Made by a program: the position numbers and the translations under genes | From: Alphaproteobacteria bacterium | GTDB lineage: Bacteria; Pseudomonadota; Alphaproteobacteria; JANQMY01 | DNA length: 64,000 bases | Assembly (NCBI GenBank): GCA_028289425.1 | Contig: JANQPL010000012.1 | Coordinates: 248,001-312,000 of the forward strand | Direction of reading: 5' to 3' | Shown: piece after piece, positions 45,319-55,822 of the stretch | Layout of the letters: the number at the start of each line of letters is the position of its first letter | How positions within the stretch are numbered: position 1 is the first letter of the stretch | The notes under the pieces: model-generated | What the model saw: the letters and a program-made list of their open reading frames with translations, nothing else | The model's database searches: none | Told to the model about the DNA's origin: nothing

Positions 45319-45672
45319 TTAAATCGAAAACGAGGTGCCGCAGCCGCAGGCGGCTTGGGCAAGCGGATTGTTGATTTGAAAGGCGGCGCCGATCAAGTCA
45401 TCGACGAAGTCTATTTCCGACCCTTCCATGTACATAAGGGACATGGAATCGATCAGGACCGTCGCGCCGTTTTTCACGATGACCAGATCGTCATCGGTTT
45501 TTGTGTCGTCCAGCGTAAAACCATATTGAAAGCCGGAGCACCCACCGCCGGACACTGAAACACGCAACATTTTGTCGCCGTCTTCGGCGCTGATGATCTC
45601 GGCGATACGCTTGGCCGCGCGATCGCTGACGGTAACTTCATGGGAGGCTGGGGCGTCGATGGTCGTACTCAT
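45319..45672 (-). CDS. erpA: Iron-sulfur cluster insertion protein ErpA
   Basis: 117-aa A-type Fe-S carrier with the three invariant cysteines C45 (GGGCSGFQY), C109 and C111 (AACGCGTSF). Delivers [2Fe-2S]/[4Fe-4S] clusters to apoproteins. The extended N terminus (MSTTIDAPASHEVTVSDRAAKR) is common in alphaproteobacteria. Divergent from dgt, as usual in the class. Confidence 0.94.
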   Translation of the reverse strand: MSTTIDAPASHEVTVSDRAAKRIAEIISAEDGDKMLRVSVSGGGCSGFQYGFTLDDTKTDDDLVIVKNGATVLIDSMSLMYMEGSEIDFVDDLIGAAFQINNPLAQAACGCGTSFSI

Positions 45673-45829
45673 GGGGCTGCCTTTGTGCGGCCGGTCCCTT
45701 CCGGCCTTATCCGTTATGTAATTACCAGATTTTCTCTGTCAATTGGTGTATGTCAGCGCCATTAATAGGCCAATTTTCACGCGGACAGTGCGCACAGATA
45801 TCGGAAAGCAACCAAAGAGGGCATTGGAT

Positions 45830-46999
45830 ATGGAATATGCGCCATTTGCTTGTTTTTCGGATCAAAGTCGGGGTCGGCTTTTCTCTGAGCCCGAGGCAAC
45901 CACGCGCACGGCATTTCAGCGCGATCGGGATCGGATTATTCACTCGGTCGCTTTTCGGCGCCTTCAATACAAGACCCAGGTCTTTGTCTACCACGAGGGG
46001 GATCATTACCGGACCCGGCTGACCCATTCCCTGGAGGTAGCGCAAATCGCACGGTCGATCGCTCGGGTGCTCCGGGTGGATGAGGATCTCACCGAAGCGG
46101 TCGCGTTGGCCCATGATTTGGGCCATACCCCCTTCGGGCACGCCGGCGAAGAGGCCTTAGATGCGTGCATGGCGGATCACGGGGGGTTCGATCACAACGG
46201 ACACGCCTTGCGCCTGGTCACAGCCCTTGAGAAACGCTATGCGGATTTCGACGGCCTTAACCTCACCTGGGAATGTCTTGAAGGGCTTGTGAAACATAAC
46301 GGCCCACTGATCACGTCAGACCGGTCCCCAGAAAGCTTGCCTGAAGCGATTGCGGAATATCAGGACACCCATGACCTGGAGTTGGAGACCTTTCCGTCGG
46401 CCGAGGCGCAGATCGCAGCCCTTTCCGACGACATTGCCTACAACAATCACGATATTGACGATGGGCTCAGGGCTGGGGTGTTTTCCGTTGATCAACTGCT
46501 CGCAATTCCTTTGGTGGGCGACATTTTCAGATCGGTGATGGACCAAAACCCTGGGCTGGAAGAACGCCGTCTAATCCACGAGGCGGTGCGGCGGCTGATT
46601 GCCGCAATGGTGGACGACCTTTTGGCAGAGACGCGGCGGCGCATTGAGGCTCTTTCGCCCAAATCGGCCGACGATGTGCGCCGGGCCCCGCGGGCGGTCG
46701 TTGCGTTCAGTGACGAGATGATGGAAAACAACCGCGCTCTGAAAGAGTTTCTGTTCGAAAACATGTACCGCCATTTCAAGGTCAACCGCATGATGACCAA
46801 GGCAAAGCGGGTCGTGACCGATTTGTTCGAGGTCTTGCGGGAAACCCCCTCTTTAATGCCCAACGGCCGTGATCTGGCGGCACAAGGCCTGTCGCAAAAG
46901 GAAACCGCGCGGATTGTGTCGGATTACATCGCGGGCATGACGGACCGGTTTGCGTACAAAGAACATCAACGTCTATTTGAACTTGCGCCGCCCAGTTAA
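45830..46999 (+). CDS. dgt: Deoxyguanosinetriphosphate triphosphohydrolase-like protein
   Basis: 389 aa. HD-domain dNTP triphosphohydrolase: H66 in [12 protein letters not shown], the H95-D96 pair in [13 protein letters not shown], and a later Asp in [14 protein letters not shown]. Opens [14 protein letters not shown], typical of the alphaproteobacterial branch. ATG at 45830 starts the homology. argS follows after 20 bp. Confidence 0.94.
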   Translation: MEYAPFACFSDQSRGRLFSEPEATTRTAFQRDRDRIIHSVAFRRLQYKTQVFVYHEGDHYRTRLTHSLEVAQIARSIARVLRVDEDLTEAVALAHDLGHTPFGHAGEEALDACMADHGGFDHNGHALRLVTALEKRYADFDGLNLTWECLEGLVKHNGPLITSDRSPESLPEAIAEYQDTHDLELETFPSAEAQIAALSDDIAYNNHDIDDGLRAGVFSVDQLLAIPLVGDIFRSVMDQNPGLEERRLIHEAVRRLIAAMVDDLLAETRRRIEALSPKSADDVRRAPRAVVAFSDEMMENNRALKEFLFENMYRHFKVNRMMTKAKRVVTDLFEVLRETPSLMPNGRDLAAQGLSQKETARIVSDYIAGMTDRFAYKEHQRLFELAPPS

Positions 47000-47019
47000 C
47001 AAAAAGATCGAACCACTTC

Positions 47020-48786
47020 ATGAATTTGTTTCAACACTTTGATTTGGAAATAAGAAACTGCCTTGAGGCGCTGCAGCGGGACGGACACCTTCCGCCCGAC
47101 TTGGATTTTGGCAATGTGAAGGTTGAGGCGCCCAAGGACGAAGCCCATGGTGACCTATCCACCAACGCGGCGATGGTTCTTGCCAAGCAAGCAAAAAAAC
47201 CGCCGCGTGAGATTGCCGAGCTGTTGAGCAAATCCCTCGAGGGGGTGGCGGGTGTTCAGTACGCGAATGTTGCCGGACCGGGCTTCATCAATCTGCGGCT
47301 CGACGATGCGTTTTGGTATGGGCAACTCTCGGCGATGCTCGAGCAGGGTGCGGCGTTTGCCAAAAGCACAATCGGTAAGGGCGAAAAAGTTAACGTGGAA
47401 TATGTTTCCGCCAATCCTACCGGGCCAATGCATGTGGGCCATTGCCGGGGTGCCGTGTTTGGCGATGCCTTGGCCCGACTGCTCGAAGCTGCCGGATATA
47501 ACGTTGCGCGCGAATATTACATCAATGATGCCGGGGCGCAGATCGATGTGTTGGCGCGTTCCACGTATTTGCGTTACCGCGAAGCGCTGGGTGACCACAT
47601 CGGCGACATTCCCGAAGGCCTATATCCCGGCGATTATCTGATCCCCGTCGGCAAGGACCTCGCCGACCAGCATGGACCCGCTCTCAAAAGTATGGATGAG
47701 GGCGACTGGCTGCCCATCCTGCGGGATGCCGCGATCGAGGCCATGATGGTGATGATCAAGGACGATCTCGCCGCTTTAGGCATCCATCAAGATGTCTTTT
47801 TCTCCGAGCGTACGCTTCACGATACATCCTCTGGCCCCAGCGCGATCGAAAAAACAATTGCCGCTTTGGAGAAAGACGGCCTCATCTACGAAGGCGTATT
47901 GGAGCCGCCGAAAGGCAAGAAGCCGGAGGATTGGGAGCCGCGAGAGCAAACCTTGTTTCGGGCCACCGATTTCGGCGACGACACGGATCGGCCGCTCAAA
48001 AAGTCCGACGGCAGCTTCACCTATTTCGCCTCGGACATTGCCTATCATCTCCATAAGATCGAACGCGGCTTTGCGAACCTCATTAACGTTTGGGGGGCGG
48101 ACCATGCAGGCTACATCAAGCGCATGAGCGCGGCGGTGAGCGCCATCTCCGGCGGCAAGGCCTCTCTCGACGTTAAGGTCTGCCAGCTGGTTCGCTTGTT
48201 CCGCGATGGCGAACCGGTGCGCATGTCAAAACGGGCGGGGAACTTTGTTACCTTGCGCGATGTGGTCGATGAAGTGGGGCCGGACGTGGTGCGCTTCATC
48301 ATGCTCTACCGCAAGAACGATGCGACACTCGATTTTGACTTTGCCAAGGTGACGGAGCAGTCAAAGGACAATCCGGTCTTCTATGTCCAATACGCACATG
48401 CCCGCGTGCACTCGGTCATGAAGACCGCTCAGGAAGCCTTGCCAGGGTTGAGCAATTCGCCTAATGATTTTTCCAGTAGCGATTTTTCGTTGCTGAAAGA
48501 CGACTCGGAACTTCGGTTAATTAAACAAATGTCGGCGTTCCCGCGTGCCGTCGAAATTGCCGCACAGGCACACGAGCCGCACCGAATTGCGTTTTTTTTG
48601 TATGACTTAGCGTCTGAGTTTCATGCACTTTGGAACAAAGGCAAAGAAGACGACACGCTCCGGTTCGTGCTAAGTGATCACCCGGAACTCACGAAGGCAC
48701 GCTTGGGGCTGATTCTGGCGGTAGCACAGACGATCGCGATTGGATTGGGGATATTGGGGGTCAAGCCGGTAAAGGAAATGCGCTAA
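47020..48786 (+). CDS. argS: Arginyl-tRNA synthetase
   Basis: 588-aa class I synthetase. HIGH reads HVGH (138-141, after NPTGPM). As is common in ArgRS, the KMSKS loop is replaced by [10 protein letters not shown]. The N-terminal additional domain recognises the tRNA D loop and the C-terminal all-helical DALR domain ends [14 protein letters not shown]. Directly abuts the SPOR gene (stop TAA followed at once by ATG). Confidence 0.97.
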   Translation: MNLFQHFDLEIRNCLEALQRDGHLPPDLDFGNVKVEAPKDEAHGDLSTNAAMVLAKQAKKPPREIAELLSKSLEGVAGVQYANVAGPGFINLRLDDAFWYGQLSAMLEQGAAFAKSTIGKGEKVNVEYVSANPTGPMHVGHCRGAVFGDALARLLEAAGYNVAREYYINDAGAQIDVLARSTYLRYREALGDHIGDIPEGLYPGDYLIPVGKDLADQHGPALKSMDEGDWLPILRDAAIEAMMVMIKDDLAALGIHQDVFFSERTLHDTSSGPSAIEKTIAALEKDGLIYEGVLEPPKGKKPEDWEPREQTLFRATDFGDDTDRPLKKSDGSFTYFASDIAYHLHKIERGFANLINVWGADHAGYIKRMSAAVSAISGGKASLDVKVCQLVRLFRDGEPVRMSKRAGNFVTLRDVVDEVGPDVVRFIMLYRKNDATLDFDFAKVTEQSKDNPVFYVQYAHARVHSVMKTAQEALPGLSNSPNDFSSSDFSLLKDDSELRLIKQMSAFPRAVEIAAQAHEPHRIAFFLYDLASEFHALWNKGKEDDTLRFVLSDHPELTKARLGLILAVAQTIAIGLGILGVKPVKEMR

Positions 48787-49740
48787 ATGGCAAACCCGGA
48801 AAAAGCCGTCTACGAAGATCTTTCGGACGACAACTATATCGATCCGTTTGATGAGGAAGAATCCGAAAGCGAACGGGGCCCTATCGTTATTGTCATTGCC
48901 CTGATTACCCTGGCAGCGCTGCTTGGTGTGTTGTGGGTCGGTGTGAAGCTGGGCGCGCGCGAAGGTGCAAGCGGCCCGCCAATTCTGCGTGCGGACACGG
49001 CCCCGGCCAAATCGGTGCCTGAGAATCGTGGCGGTCTTGAAATACCCCACACGGACAAGACGGTGTTCGATGCCATTAACGGCAAACAAGCCGAAGAGCC
49101 GGAAGAGCTTCTGCCGCCGCCGGAAGAACCTCTCATTCTGCCGGAAACGGCGGCCACGCCGGAAACACCGGCGGTTGCGGAAGCCACGGGCGAAGATGTG
49201 GGGACGGACATAAATGTTGCCGAAGCGCAAGCGGCGCTCACGGATCTGATCAGAGAGCAATCGGGCGAGCCGGAAACGCCGCCAGTCGATCAATCGGCGA
49301 GCGGGACGGATGTAGCACCGGCGCCCCCGCCGGCGGCTGCGGAGCCCGAGGCACCCGCCGCGCCCCAAGAGACTGCTTCCGCCACGCCCACAACGAATGG
49401 CGAGGTTCCGCTTGAGTTCGAAAAAGTGCCTAAGCCGGATTCGAATTTGGCCACAGCGGCGCCTGCCGACCAGCCGCCGGCTGCCGCAATGGCCGATCCC
49501 TTCTTTGTCCAGGTGACATCCGTCCGGACGGAAGCCGATGCGCAGGCCGCTTGGGGCCGCCTGCAAGGAAAGTTCGGCGGTCTGGTGGCCAGCTATGGGC
49601 CCGATATTCAGACCGTGGATCTGGGGGAGCGGGGTATCTATCACCGCTTGCGGGTGGGACCTTTGGATGGCCGCGATGCGGCTTCGGGCTTGTGCGGACA
49701 GTTTAAGCAGCAAGGCCAGGATTGCATAGTCGTCAAATAG
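48787..49740 (+). CDS. SPOR-domain membrane protein
   Basis: 317 aa. A short acidic cytoplasmic N terminus, one transmembrane helix at about 35-57 (IVIVIALITLAALLGVLWVGV), a long Pro/Ala/Glu-rich periplasmic linker, and a C-terminal SPOR domain (DPFFVQVTSVRTEADAQAAWGRL...HRLRVGPLDG...DCIVVK) that binds denuded glycan at the division septum. Usual neighbour of argS in alphaproteobacteria. Confidence 0.92.
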   Translation: MANPEKAVYEDLSDDNYIDPFDEEESESERGPIVIVIALITLAALLGVLWVGVKLGAREGASGPPILRADTAPAKSVPENRGGLEIPHTDKTVFDAINGKQAEEPEELLPPPEEPLILPETAATPETPAVAEATGEDVGTDINVAEAQAALTDLIREQSGEPETPPVDQSASGTDVAPAPPPAAAEPEAPAAPQETASATPTTNGEVPLEFEKVPKPDSNLATAAPADQPPAAAMADPFFVQVTSVRTEADAQAAWGRLQGKFGGLVASYGPDIQTVDLGERGIYHRLRVGPLDGRDAASGLCGQFKQQGQDCIVVK

Positions 49741-49936
49741 CGGCGGATCGGCCGGCGCTGTTCAGATCCTGCGACTCGCTACGTGCCACAGAGATCTGAT
49801 TGTCAAGATTGACAAGGCCCGTGCTTTTGGCCGATGAGGGAGGGCAAGCTCCGCCTTCAGCACCATAAAGCCTCCATTCTCCAAGAGGGGCGCGTCGACG
49901 AGCTGCTATTGCCAAGATGAGAGAGCGTCCACGTTC
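49741..49936. other. Gene-free gap where nagZ is normally found
   Basis: 196 bases with no open frame that resembles beta-hexosaminidase. In most alphaproteobacteria nagZ sits here between the SPOR gene and scpA. Nothing else is recognised; the scpA RBS region (GATGAGAGAGCG) is at the right end. Confidence 0.55.
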
Positions 49937-50752
49937 ATGGAACCAACCTTTGAGGATCCCGCCGCTCCGCTATATGCGGCGGCCGCAGCAGCAACAGATC
50001 CCTCCAATCTGATCATCGATGTGGATGGCTTTGAGGGGCCGCTCGATTTGCTTCTGGTATTGGCGCGTTCTCAAAAGGTCGATCTGAAAAAGATCTCGAT
50101 TCTGGCGTTGGCCGATCAATATCTGCGCTTTATTGAAGAGGCCCGTGCACGCAAGCTTGAGCTTGTGGCGGACTATTTGGTGATGGCCGCCTGGCTTGCC
50201 TATCTCAAGTCGCGCTTGTTGTTGCCGGAACCGGAGGAAGAGGAAGGCCCCAGCGGGGAAGAACTGGCCGCCCGGTTGGCGTTTCAACTACAACGGTTGG
50301 AAGCCATGCGGAACGTGGCGGCACGGCTGATGGGACGGGATCGCCTGGGCCGCGATGTGTTCGCCCGCGGCATGCCTGAAGGCATCCGAATTAATCGCCG
50401 TACGGAATATTCGGACAACATTTACGATCTGCTTAAGGCGTATTCGGATCAACGCATCAAGCGCACCGGCGAAACCATGACCATTGTTCGTGCGCCAGTC
50501 TTGGCTGTGGAAGAAGCGCGCGCCCGGCTTGAGAATATGCTTGGGAAGATCTCCGATTGGAGCCGCTTGGACGGATTGCTTTTGGCAGAAATCGGTTTCG
50601 AATACGGCCGCACCACATTGGCGAGTTCCCTGACCGCAGGTCTGGAACTGGTCAAAGACGGTCATTTGGAAATGCGTCAGCTCAACCCGTTTGGCCCGAT
50701 TTACATAAGAAGGCGAGAGCAAAACCCGTCGCCCGCAAACGAGCAAGGATAG
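49937..50752 (+). CDS. scpA: Segregation and condensation protein A
   Basis: 271 aa. Kleisin that bridges SMC heads together with ScpB. The N-terminal DVDGFEGPLDLLLVLARSQKVDLKKISI is diagnostic and the C-terminal winged helix contains LLLAEIGFEYGRTTLASSLTAGLELVKDG. A 30-residue N-terminal Ala-rich extension is present. scpB starts 4 bases after its stop. Confidence 0.95.
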   Translation: MEPTFEDPAAPLYAAAAAATDPSNLIIDVDGFEGPLDLLLVLARSQKVDLKKISILALADQYLRFIEEARARKLELVADYLVMAAWLAYLKSRLLLPEPEEEEGPSGEELAARLAFQLQRLEAMRNVAARLMGRDRLGRDVFARGMPEGIRINRRTEYSDNIYDLLKAYSDQRIKRTGETMTIVRAPVLAVEEARARLENMLGKISDWSRLDGLLLAEIGFEYGRTTLASSLTAGLELVKDGHLEMRQLNPFGPIYIRRREQNPSPANEQG

Positions 50753-50756
50753 AAAC

Positions 50757-51638
50757 ATGTCGTCGATGACCATCGATCCGCACAGCGAACCGGTCGACCA
50801 AACTCAAGGCGAAGACGAAGGGACCTCGTCAAACGTGACTCAATTGTTTCCCGATCAAGCACAGCATCTGCGGATGTTGGAAGCTCTTCTGTTTGCCGCA
50901 TCGGAACCCTTGGACGAAGCGACAATCGCATCGCGACTTCCCGAAGACATCGACATCCCCTCTTTGCTGGAGCAATTGCAGAAGCTTTACGAAAACAGGG
51001 GCGTTAATCTGATTTCCGTCGACGGCTGCTGGACCTTCCGAACAGCCGCAGATCTTGCCTTCATGATGCAAAAGGATGCGGTGGAACAGCGGCGCCTGTC
51101 GCGCGCCGGGATCGAAACCTTGGCCATCATCGCGTACCACCAGCCGGTGACGCGCGCCGAGATCGAAGAAATCAGGGGTGTGTCGGTGAGCAAAGGGACG
51201 CTGGACGTGTTGATGGAAGTGGGATGGGTGCGCCCGCGGGGTCGCCGCAAAGTTCCCGGCCGCCCGGTGACCTATGGCACGACACATGACTTCATGAGCC
51301 ATTTCGGCCTTGCTTCCATTGACGATTTGCCGGGTCAAGAAGAACTCAAAGCTGCGGGTCTTTTGGACGCTAATCTGCCGCCGGATTTCGAAGTGCCCGT
51401 ACCGAAGGACCAGGCCGACGACGATGATGAAGAAGAGTTCGGCGAAGAGTTCTCCGAGGGCAACGCCACGGTCGATGCGATCGAGGAATTCGCGAACTCG
51501 CTCAACGAAGACGGCATTGTCCGGTCCGAGGCATCGGAGGACGATACCGATGAGTTGCCAGGGGACGATGTAGAGGATGGCGGGGAGCCGCTAAATGAAG
51601 AACAGGCAGAGGAAACCGACGCCGAAGAAGACGACTAA
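50757..51638 (+). CDS. scpB: Segregation and condensation protein B
   Basis: 293 aa. Two winged-helix domains with RMLEALLFAASEPLD, LSRAGIETLAIIAYHQPVTRAEIEEIRGV and RPVTYGTTHDFMSHFGL, followed by a long, very acidic tail of about 75 residues (DDDDEEEFGEEFSEGN to ETDAEEDD). Partner of ScpA in the SMC complex. The tail is longer than in enterobacterial or Gram-positive ScpB. Confidence 0.95.
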   Translation: MSSMTIDPHSEPVDQTQGEDEGTSSNVTQLFPDQAQHLRMLEALLFAASEPLDEATIASRLPEDIDIPSLLEQLQKLYENRGVNLISVDGCWTFRTAADLAFMMQKDAVEQRRLSRAGIETLAIIAYHQPVTRAEIEEIRGVSVSKGTLDVLMEVGWVRPRGRRKVPGRPVTYGTTHDFMSHFGLASIDDLPGQEELKAAGLLDANLPPDFEVPVPKDQADDDDEEEFGEEFSEGNATVDAIEEFANSLNEDGIVRSEASEDDTDELPGDDVEDGGEPLNEEQAEETDAEEDD

Positions 51639-51765
51639 TCTTCGACACCTGTCATCTGATCAACCTGCGCCTTGCGGAACCCAGCGATAGGGCTTACATC
51701 ACCATATTAAGAATAGTTCGCAATTGGCCGGCTCCCGCGGGGGTGGCGAAACAAACGCCGGTGGC

Positions 51766-52836
51766 ATGAACGACCCCGAACCAGATAAATCAGCTCTGCT
51801 GGAGCTGCGCGACATCGTTCTGGCCTACGGCCGCAACCGTGTCGTCGACGGCGTCAACCTGGCTATTGGCGGGAATGAGCTGGTGTGTCTGCTGGGGCCC
51901 TCGGGATGCGGCAAGACATCGACCCTCAGGATTGCCGCGGGGGTCGAGCGCCAGACCAGCGGCAGCGTGTTTTTCGACGGAGTGGAGATTTCTGGGGGAC
52001 GCCGGCATGATCCCCCGGAATCGCGGCAAATTGGCCTCATGTTCCAGGATTTCGCTCTCTTTCCCCATATGACCGTGCTGGCCAATGTGGGATTTGGCCT
52101 CAAAAAGCTGGAACGGACAGAAAGGCGGCGTAAGTCGCAAGAGGCACTGGACCGTCTAGGGATCGGTCATCTGGCAGACGCTTATCCCCACATGCTGTCC
52201 GGTGGCGAACAACAGCGGGTCGCCCTGTGTCGGGCGCTCGCCCCGAACCCTCGGATCATGCTGATGGACGAACCGTTTTCCGGGCTCGACAGGGGGCTTC
52301 GTAACGCGGTCCGGGAAGACACCCGCCGCACCCTGGCCCAAGAAGGCGCCAGCGGATTGCTGGTCACCCACGATGCCGATGAAGCCATGCATATCGCGGA
52401 CAGAATTGTCCTGATGCGCGACGGCAAGTTTGTACAGTTCGGCAGCCCGAGCGAAATCTACCGCCACCCCATCGATCTAGAGTCCGCCGAATTGTTTAGC
52501 GAAATCAACAAATTGGAGGCAGTTGTTGAGAACGGAAATGCGGTCACGGCGCTGGGCAGTTTCAACGCGCCAAACTTTGCGCAGGGGACGCCTGTTTGGG
52601 TCGCGCTGAGATACGGCGATTTCCGCATGAGAGAAAACGACGCCAGCCCGACCTATCGTCTGCCGGTTACCGTCCGCGGGGTGCGGTTTTTGGGGCGGGA
52701 TAGCCTGATTGAATTTGACGGTGGAGATGGGTCAAAGCTGTTCAGGGCGCGTCTTGGGGAGCCGCTCGCTATTGGCCCCGGAGACCAAATAGAGCTCAAG
52801 ATACCTGCCGATAAAGTGTTGATATTTAAGCGCTAA
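51766..52836 (+). CDS. FbpC-like ABC transporter ATP-binding protein (orphan)
   Basis: 356 aa. Walker A GPSGCGKTS, Q-loop MFQDFALFPHM, signature LSGGEQQR, Walker B IMLMDEPFSGLD and VTHDADEA. The C-terminal TOBE-like domain and overall length match Fe(III)/thiamine/spermidine importers of the FbpC/PotA class. No permease or binding protein is nearby, and the gene interrupts the usual scpB-tatA order. ATG at 51766 is chosen; an upstream TTG in frame is weaker. Confidence 0.9.
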   Translation: MNDPEPDKSALLELRDIVLAYGRNRVVDGVNLAIGGNELVCLLGPSGCGKTSTLRIAAGVERQTSGSVFFDGVEISGGRRHDPPESRQIGLMFQDFALFPHMTVLANVGFGLKKLERTERRRKSQEALDRLGIGHLADAYPHMLSGGEQQRVALCRALAPNPRIMLMDEPFSGLDRGLRNAVREDTRRTLAQEGASGLLVTHDADEAMHIADRIVLMRDGKFVQFGSPSEIYRHPIDLESAELFSEINKLEAVVENGNAVTALGSFNAPNFAQGTPVWVALRYGDFRMRENDASPTYRLPVTVRGVRFLGRDSLIEFDGGDGSKLFRARLGEPLAIGPGDQIELKIPADKVLIFKR

Positions 52837-52984
52837 TGATTGTTTTTAGCGCTCGCCTGCCTCCTTTACCCAAGACAAAGCGTTCCTATGTAAAAGTAGC
52901 GAGAGGGCCGCCGATATCGCTTGACAATTTGGCTTGCAAGCGCGCTTGTGGCGGTTCAGGGATACTCCATTCAGGAGATACTTC

Positions 52985-53191
52985 ATGGGTATTAGCGTTT
53001 GGCAAATCTTGTTGGTCGTGGTGCTGGCCATTCTTCTATTCGGCCGCGGCAAAATCTCCGAACTAATGGGAGATGTGGCGAAGGGCATTCAGAGCTTCCG
53101 GAAGGGACTGAAGGAAGACGGCGAACAGCCGATGAAAACGATCCAAAGCGAAAGCGACGAAAAGGCCGCCAACAAGGACGGCGCGGCGTAA
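52985..53191 (+). CDS. tatA: Sec-independent translocase protein TatA
   Basis: 68 aa. One transmembrane helix ([17 protein letters not shown]) with FG-hinge and amphipathic helix [19 protein letters not shown], then a charged tail. Forms the pore of the twin-arginine pathway with TatB and TatC. ATG at 52985 gives the canonical MGISVWQ start with GGAGA upstream. Confidence 0.95.
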   Translation: MGISVWQILLVVVLAILLFGRGKISELMGDVAKGIQSFRKGLKEDGEQPMKTIQSESDEKAANKDGAA

Positions 53192-53227
53192 CCGGCCGGT
53201 TTGCGACCACCTGACAAGGTTCGTTTC

Positions 53228-53626
53228 ATGTTCGACATTGGTGGCTGGGAACTTCTTCTATTGATGGTCATCGCCCTGATCGTGGTTGGCCCGAAAGAGC
53301 TGCCGACCATGATGCGCGTGATCGGCCAATGGACCGGCCGTGCGCGGGCGATGGTGCGCGAATTCCAGGCCAGTTTCGAAGAAATGGCCCGTCAGGCGGA
53401 GCTGGATGAAATCAAGAAAGAAGTGGGCGACATCGCCGGCGGCAAGGAGCTCAAAGATCTTCAGAACCAGATCAGCAAATCCGTTGACAATATGATTGAT
53501 CCGCCCAAACCCATCGACACCAAGGACGGGTTTCATCCGCCTGCCGAGGATACGGCTGCGGATCCGGAAGCTGAAAAGCCTGCCGGTACAACCGACGCAA
53601 ATCCGAGCGCGCGGACGGCCGGATAA
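53228..53626 (+). CDS. tatB: Sec-independent translocase protein TatB
   Basis: 132 aa. MFDIGGWELLLLMVIALIVVGPKELP is the TatB signature, followed by the long amphipathic helix MMRVIGQWTGRARAMVREFQASFEEMARQAELDEIKKEV and an acidic, Pro-rich tail. Receives twin-arginine signal peptides with TatC. Confidence 0.95.
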   Translation: MFDIGGWELLLLMVIALIVVGPKELPTMMRVIGQWTGRARAMVREFQASFEEMARQAELDEIKKEVGDIAGGKELKDLQNQISKSVDNMIDPPKPIDTKDGFHPPAEDTAADPEAEKPAGTTDANPSARTAG

Positions 53627-53632
53627 AGCGCC

Positions 53633-54427
53633 ATGAGCCAAGAAGATATCGATGCCACAAAGGCGCCGCTGATCGAACACCTAATCGAACTTCGGTCGCG
53701 ATTGATCAAGTCATTGGCCGCCATCGCGGTTACGTTTGTGGTTTGCTACTACTTTTCCGACGACTTGTTTAACATATTGATCGTGCCCTATCAGGCTGCG
53801 TCGGGATCCACGGATGTGACGCTGATCTACACGGCGCCTCAAGAAGCCTTTGTGACACGCATCAAGTTGGCGCTTTGGGGCGCCGTCTTTTTGGCGTTTC
53901 CGATCATTGCCATGCAGCTTTGGTTGTTTGTTGCACCCGGTCTCTATGCCAACGAACGCAACGCCTTTTTGCCGTTCCTGCTTGCCACGCCCGTGCTTTT
54001 CGGATTGGGGACGGCGCTCTGCTATGGGGTCATTTTGCCCCTGGCTTTGAGCTTTCTGCTGAGTTTCGAACAGGCAGGCGGCAGCGGCCTGGCGGCCATC
54101 GAAAGCTTGCCGCAAGTGAGCCGATATCTCGGCTTCATCATGACGATGATTTTGGCCTTCGGCATATCGTTTCAACTGCCGGTGCTGCTCACACTGATGG
54201 GCCGCGTGGGACTGGTCACTGCGCAACAGCTTCGGAGCGGCCGCAAGTTTGCCATCGTCGGCATATTCGCGGCCGCGGCAATCCTCACGCCGCCGGACAT
54301 TGTCAGCCAGATCGGCCTGGGCGTGCCCATAATCCTGCTGTACGAGATTTCGATCTTGTGTGTGGCCACCATTGAACGCCGGCGGGAAGAGCAGGAGGCC
54401 AAGGAAGAAGCGAAAAGCGTCGGCTGA
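53633..54427 (+). CDS. tatC: Sec-independent translocase protein TatC
   Basis: 264 aa with six predicted helices. APLIEHLIELRSRLIKSLAAI and the periplasmic TAPQEAFVTRIKLALWGAVFLAFP are family hallmarks; the twin-arginine receptor. Starts 6 bases after tatB. The polar C-terminal tail is Glu/Lys-rich. Confidence 0.96.
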   Translation: MSQEDIDATKAPLIEHLIELRSRLIKSLAAIAVTFVVCYYFSDDLFNILIVPYQAASGSTDVTLIYTAPQEAFVTRIKLALWGAVFLAFPIIAMQLWLFVAPGLYANERNAFLPFLLATPVLFGLGTALCYGVILPLALSFLLSFEQAGGSGLAAIESLPQVSRYLGFIMTMILAFGISFQLPVLLTLMGRVGLVTAQQLRSGRKFAIVGIFAAAAILTPPDIVSQIGLGVPIILLYEISILCVATIERRREEQEAKEEAKSVG

Positions 54428-54544
54428 TCTTCTGGCCAATTTTGTCGCACATTGTTAACCAGACCTGTTGCCGACTCGGGCTATAAGCCCGCTGGGGTGA
54501 CAAATCGATGAGTGGCTTCTCGGCCATATATTCAGGTAGTTTCC

Positions 54545-55822
54545 ATGTTTGACCTTAAACAGATCCGCAACGATCCGGAGGCATTCGACAGCGGTTGGGC
54601 GGCACGCGGGCTTGACCCGCAGACGTCCGCCATATTGGCCAAGGACGAAGCGCACCGAAAAATGCTGACGGAGTTGCAAGATCTTCAGCAGAGGCGCAAT
54701 GCGGCCTCAAAGGAAATCGGCAGCGCCAAAAAGGCTGGGGATGAGGCCAAGGCGCAAGCGCTGATGGCGGAGGTCAACACCATCAAAGACCAGATGGCAC
54801 GCCTTGAGGGCGAAGCCGAGGCGGCAGGCCGGGGAATTGAAGAGGTGCTGTCCGGTTTGCCGAATATCCCGGCGGCAGATGTCCCCATTGGCGAGGACGA
54901 AGACGCCAATGTGAAAGTCCGGCAATGGGGGACTGCACCGGCGCTCGATTTTGAGCCGAAATCCCATGATGATCTCGGCGGACCGCGCATGGATTTCGAA
55001 GCGGCGGCGCGCATGTCCGGCGCCCGCTTCGTTGCGCTGAAAGGCCCCCTCGCGCGCCTCGAACGGGCGATTGCGGGTTTCATGCTTGATTTGCACACCA
55101 CCGAATTTGGCTATCTGGAAGTGGTGCCCCCGATGCTGGTGCGGGACCAAGCCATGTTCGGAACGGCCCAGCTCCCGAAATTCGCGGACGATCAGTACCG
55201 CACCACCAATGATTTCTGGCTCATCCCCACCGCGGAAGTGCCGCTGACCAATTTGGTGCGGGAGCAGATATTGGACGAAGAAGAGCTGCCGTTGCGCTTC
55301 ACCGCCTACACACCCTGCTTTCGGCAGGAGGCGGGCGCTGCCGGGCGGGACACAAGGGGCATGATCCGTCAACACCAGTTCTCAAAGGTGGAATTGGTGA
55401 GCATAACAACGCCCGACAAATCGGAAGAGGAACACGAACACTTAACGGCTTGCGCCGAGGCGGTGTTGCAGCGCTTGGACCTCACCTATCGGGTGATGGT
55501 GTTGTCGTCGGGCGATATGGGGTTTTCCGCCCGCAAGACCTATGACCTGGAAGTCTGGCTGCCAAGCCAAGAGCGCTACCGGGAAATTTCCAGTTGTTCC
55601 TTGTGCGGCGATTTTCAGGCCCGGCGCATGGGCGCGCGCTATCGTCCGGCGGAGGGCAAAGGCACCCAGTTCGTGCACACTCTGAACGGATCGGGCTTGG
55701 CCGTTGGGCGGACTTTGGTTGCCGTTGTGGAGAATTATCAGAATGCGGATGGCTCGATCACCATACCGGATGCGTTGCAGCCCTATATGGGTGGCCTCAA
55801 CAGAATAGAACCAGCCTCATGA
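54545..55822 (+). CDS. serS: Seryl-tRNA synthetase
   Basis: 425-aa class IIa synthetase. The N-terminal coiled-coil arm (about 30-100) grips the tRNA-Ser long variable arm. Motif 2 [30 protein letters not shown] and motif 3 [20 protein letters not shown] are intact. ATG at 54545 gives the standard [14 protein letters not shown]. Its TGA overlaps the surE ATG. Confidence 0.97.
   Translation: MFDLKQIRNDPEAFDSGWAARGLDPQTSAILAKDEAHRKMLTELQDLQQRRNAASKEIGSAKKAGDEAKAQALMAEVNTIKDQMARLEGEAEAAGRGIEEVLSGLPNIPAADVPIGEDEDANVKVRQWGTAPALDFEPKSHDDLGGPRMDFEAAARMSGARFVALKGPLARLERAIAGFMLDLHTTEFGYLEVVPPMLVRDQAMFGTAQLPKFADDQYRTTNDFWLIPTAEVPLTNLVREQILDEEELPLRFTAYTPCFRQEAGAAGRDTRGMIRQHQFSKVELVSITTPDKSEEEHEHLTACAEAVLQRLDLTYRVMVLSSGDMGFSARKTYDLEVWLPSQERYREISSCSLCGDFQARRMGARYRPAEGKGTQFVHTLNGSGLAVGRTLVAVVENYQNADGSITIPDALQPYMGGLNRIEPAS

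Noticed and set aside
49741-49936. Possible nagZ pseudogene remnant
   Set aside because: None of the reading frames shows the KHFPGHGD-type motif or any beta-hexosaminidase stretch.
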